Positions 5,147-5,625 of a DNA stretch of 5,625 nucleotides are shown piece by piece. Source of the stretch: Myxococcota bacterium (GTDB lineage Bacteria; Myxococcota; Polyangia; GCA-2747355; JAKLHH01); assembly GCA_022710245.1 (NCBI GenBank), contig JAKLHH010000580.1, forward strand, positions 1 to 5,625, given 5' to 3'. A program made the translations under genes and the position numbers. Within the stretch, counting starts at the first letter, position 1; the number at the start of each line of letters is the position of its first letter. The notes beneath the pieces were generated by a model, which saw only the letters and a list, made by a program, of their open reading frames with translations, was not told the DNA's origin and did not search any database.

Positions 5147-5625
5147 ATGCGGACCCTGAGAGCCCGGCTCGCGCTCGTCCTCGCGCTCGTCCTCGCCAGC
5201 GGCCTCGCCGCGGCGGACGGCGCGCGGCCCCAGCAGGAGATCTGGTACCACTCCGGCTACGGCGGCGGCGTGGTCGGCCCCTCGAGCGGCATGTCCGCGC
5301 GGATGGGCCCGACCAAGATGCCGGCGGTCTTCGACGCCATCGTGCGCAACCAGCTGCTGCCGGCCGGGCAGATCCACGTGGACGCGGCGAGCCTGCGCGG
5401 GGCGGGGGCGCCGGCCGCGCCGATCGACCTCGACAGCCTGCGCGCCGTGCACAGCGATCGCTACCTGAAGGCGCTCTTCAGCGGCGAGCCCCGGTCCCTC
5501 GCCTGCTCGCAGGGCCTCTCCGAGTGGAACCCCTCCATCGCGCGAGGCTGGCTCCTCAACGTGGGCGGGCTCTACGCGGCGGCGACCACCGCGCTCGCCA
5601 AGAACACCATCACCGCCAACCTCGC
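5147..5625 (+). CDS. N-terminal part of an exported histone-deacetylase-superfamily protein, 3' truncated by the window edge
   Basis: The frame is open to the edge with 159 complete codons. A strong GGGAGG precedes the ATG. Residues 1 to about 23 form a signal peptide (MRTLRAR, then repeated LALV, then ASGLAAA). The rest reads like the N-terminal half of the arginase/deacetylase fold (HDAC, AcuC and acetylpolyamine amidohydrolase group). Visible elements are HSGYGG (35-40), a KMPAVFDAIVRNQLL helix (57-71), the eponymous HSDRYLKALFSG (102-113, compare vHs..Yl..l) and LACSQGLSEWNPSIARGWLLNVGGLYAAATTAL (118-150). The last matches the aGg...Aa..al region that precedes the catalytic HH pair, which would fall just outside the window. 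Family enzymes are Zn-dependent amidohydrolases that remove acetyl or similar groups from lysines, polyamines or small amides. Most are cytoplasmic, so a signal peptide points to a small-molecule or cell-envelope substrate (inference). It follows the 4296-5084 gene by 62 bp. Confidence 0.78.
   Translation, partial: MRTLRARLALVLALVLASGLAAADGARPQQEIWYHSGYGGGVVGPSSGMSARMGPTKMPAVFDAIVRNQLLPAGQIHVDAASLRGAGAPAAPIDLDSLRAVHSDRYLKALFSGEPRSLACSQGLSEWNPSIARGWLLNVGGLYAAATTALAKNTITANL
5168..5196 (+). repeat. 12-bp in-frame tandem repeat in the signal-peptide core
   Basis: CTCGCGCTCGTC occurs twice in direct succession (5168-5179 and 5180-5191), followed by a partial third copy (CTCGC). Each unit encodes LALV (residues 8-15), so a gain or loss of units would change the length of the signal-peptide hydrophobic core by four residues without a frameshift. 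Confidence 0.7.

Noticed and set aside
4967..5452. - strand frame of 161 codons over the start of the deacetylase-like gene
   Set aside because: It overlaps the strongly supported + strand HDAC-like coding sequence and has Arg/Ala/Gly shadow composition.

Overview
This is a GC-rich window with strongly G/C-biased third codon positions. It suggests a Myxococcota or other former deltaproteobacterial genome. Three things fit that reading: the WG...DVWAVG beta-propeller repeats typical of myxobacterial surface proteins, a tandem pair of CrtI-type carotenoid genes, and a good sigma-54 promoter match. The assignment is inferred from gene style only, because no taxonomic marker is present.

Layout: (1) From the left edge to 950, on the + strand, lie the tail of a secreted beta-propeller repeat protein (1-423) and a thioredoxin-fold TlpA/ResA-like exported protein (423-950). 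They overlap by one base (TGATG) and look translationally coupled. (2) From 963 to 3985, on the - strand, lie two CrtI-family FAD-dependent carotenoid desaturases/oxidases of 495 and 496 aa, 44 bp apart. The gene at 2498-3985 is transcribed first and the one at 963-2453 second. Both starts are supported by Shine-Dalgarno sequences, and the second uses TTG. This operon converges on the thioredoxin-like gene with only 12 bp between stop codons. (3) From 3986 to 4295 lies a 310-bp divergent intergenic region. It holds a possible -10 for the carotenoid operon, four TCCAGG/CCTGGA motifs in alternating orientation, two DnaA-box-like 9-mers and a near-consensus -24/-12 element facing right. (4) From 4296 to the right edge, on the + strand, lie an exported protein that may be a permuted papain-like cysteine hydrolase (4296-5084), a stable UUCG-capped hairpin, and the N-terminal part of a histone-deacetylase-superfamily protein that carries a signal peptide (5147 to edge).

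How the parts may work together: the two flavoenzymes probably act in sequence on one polyene (desaturation, then further desaturation or terminal oxidation). No prenyl synthase, phytoene/squalene synthase or light regulator is visible here. The two right-hand genes are both predicted to be exported and may form one transcription unit, possibly under sigma-54 and an enhancer-binding protein. I see no mobile element, CRISPR array, tRNA or rRNA. I also see no clear evidence of a wholly new system. The least ordinary items are the signal-peptide-bearing deacetylase-fold protein with its hydrolase-like neighbour, and the regulatory architecture in front of them.
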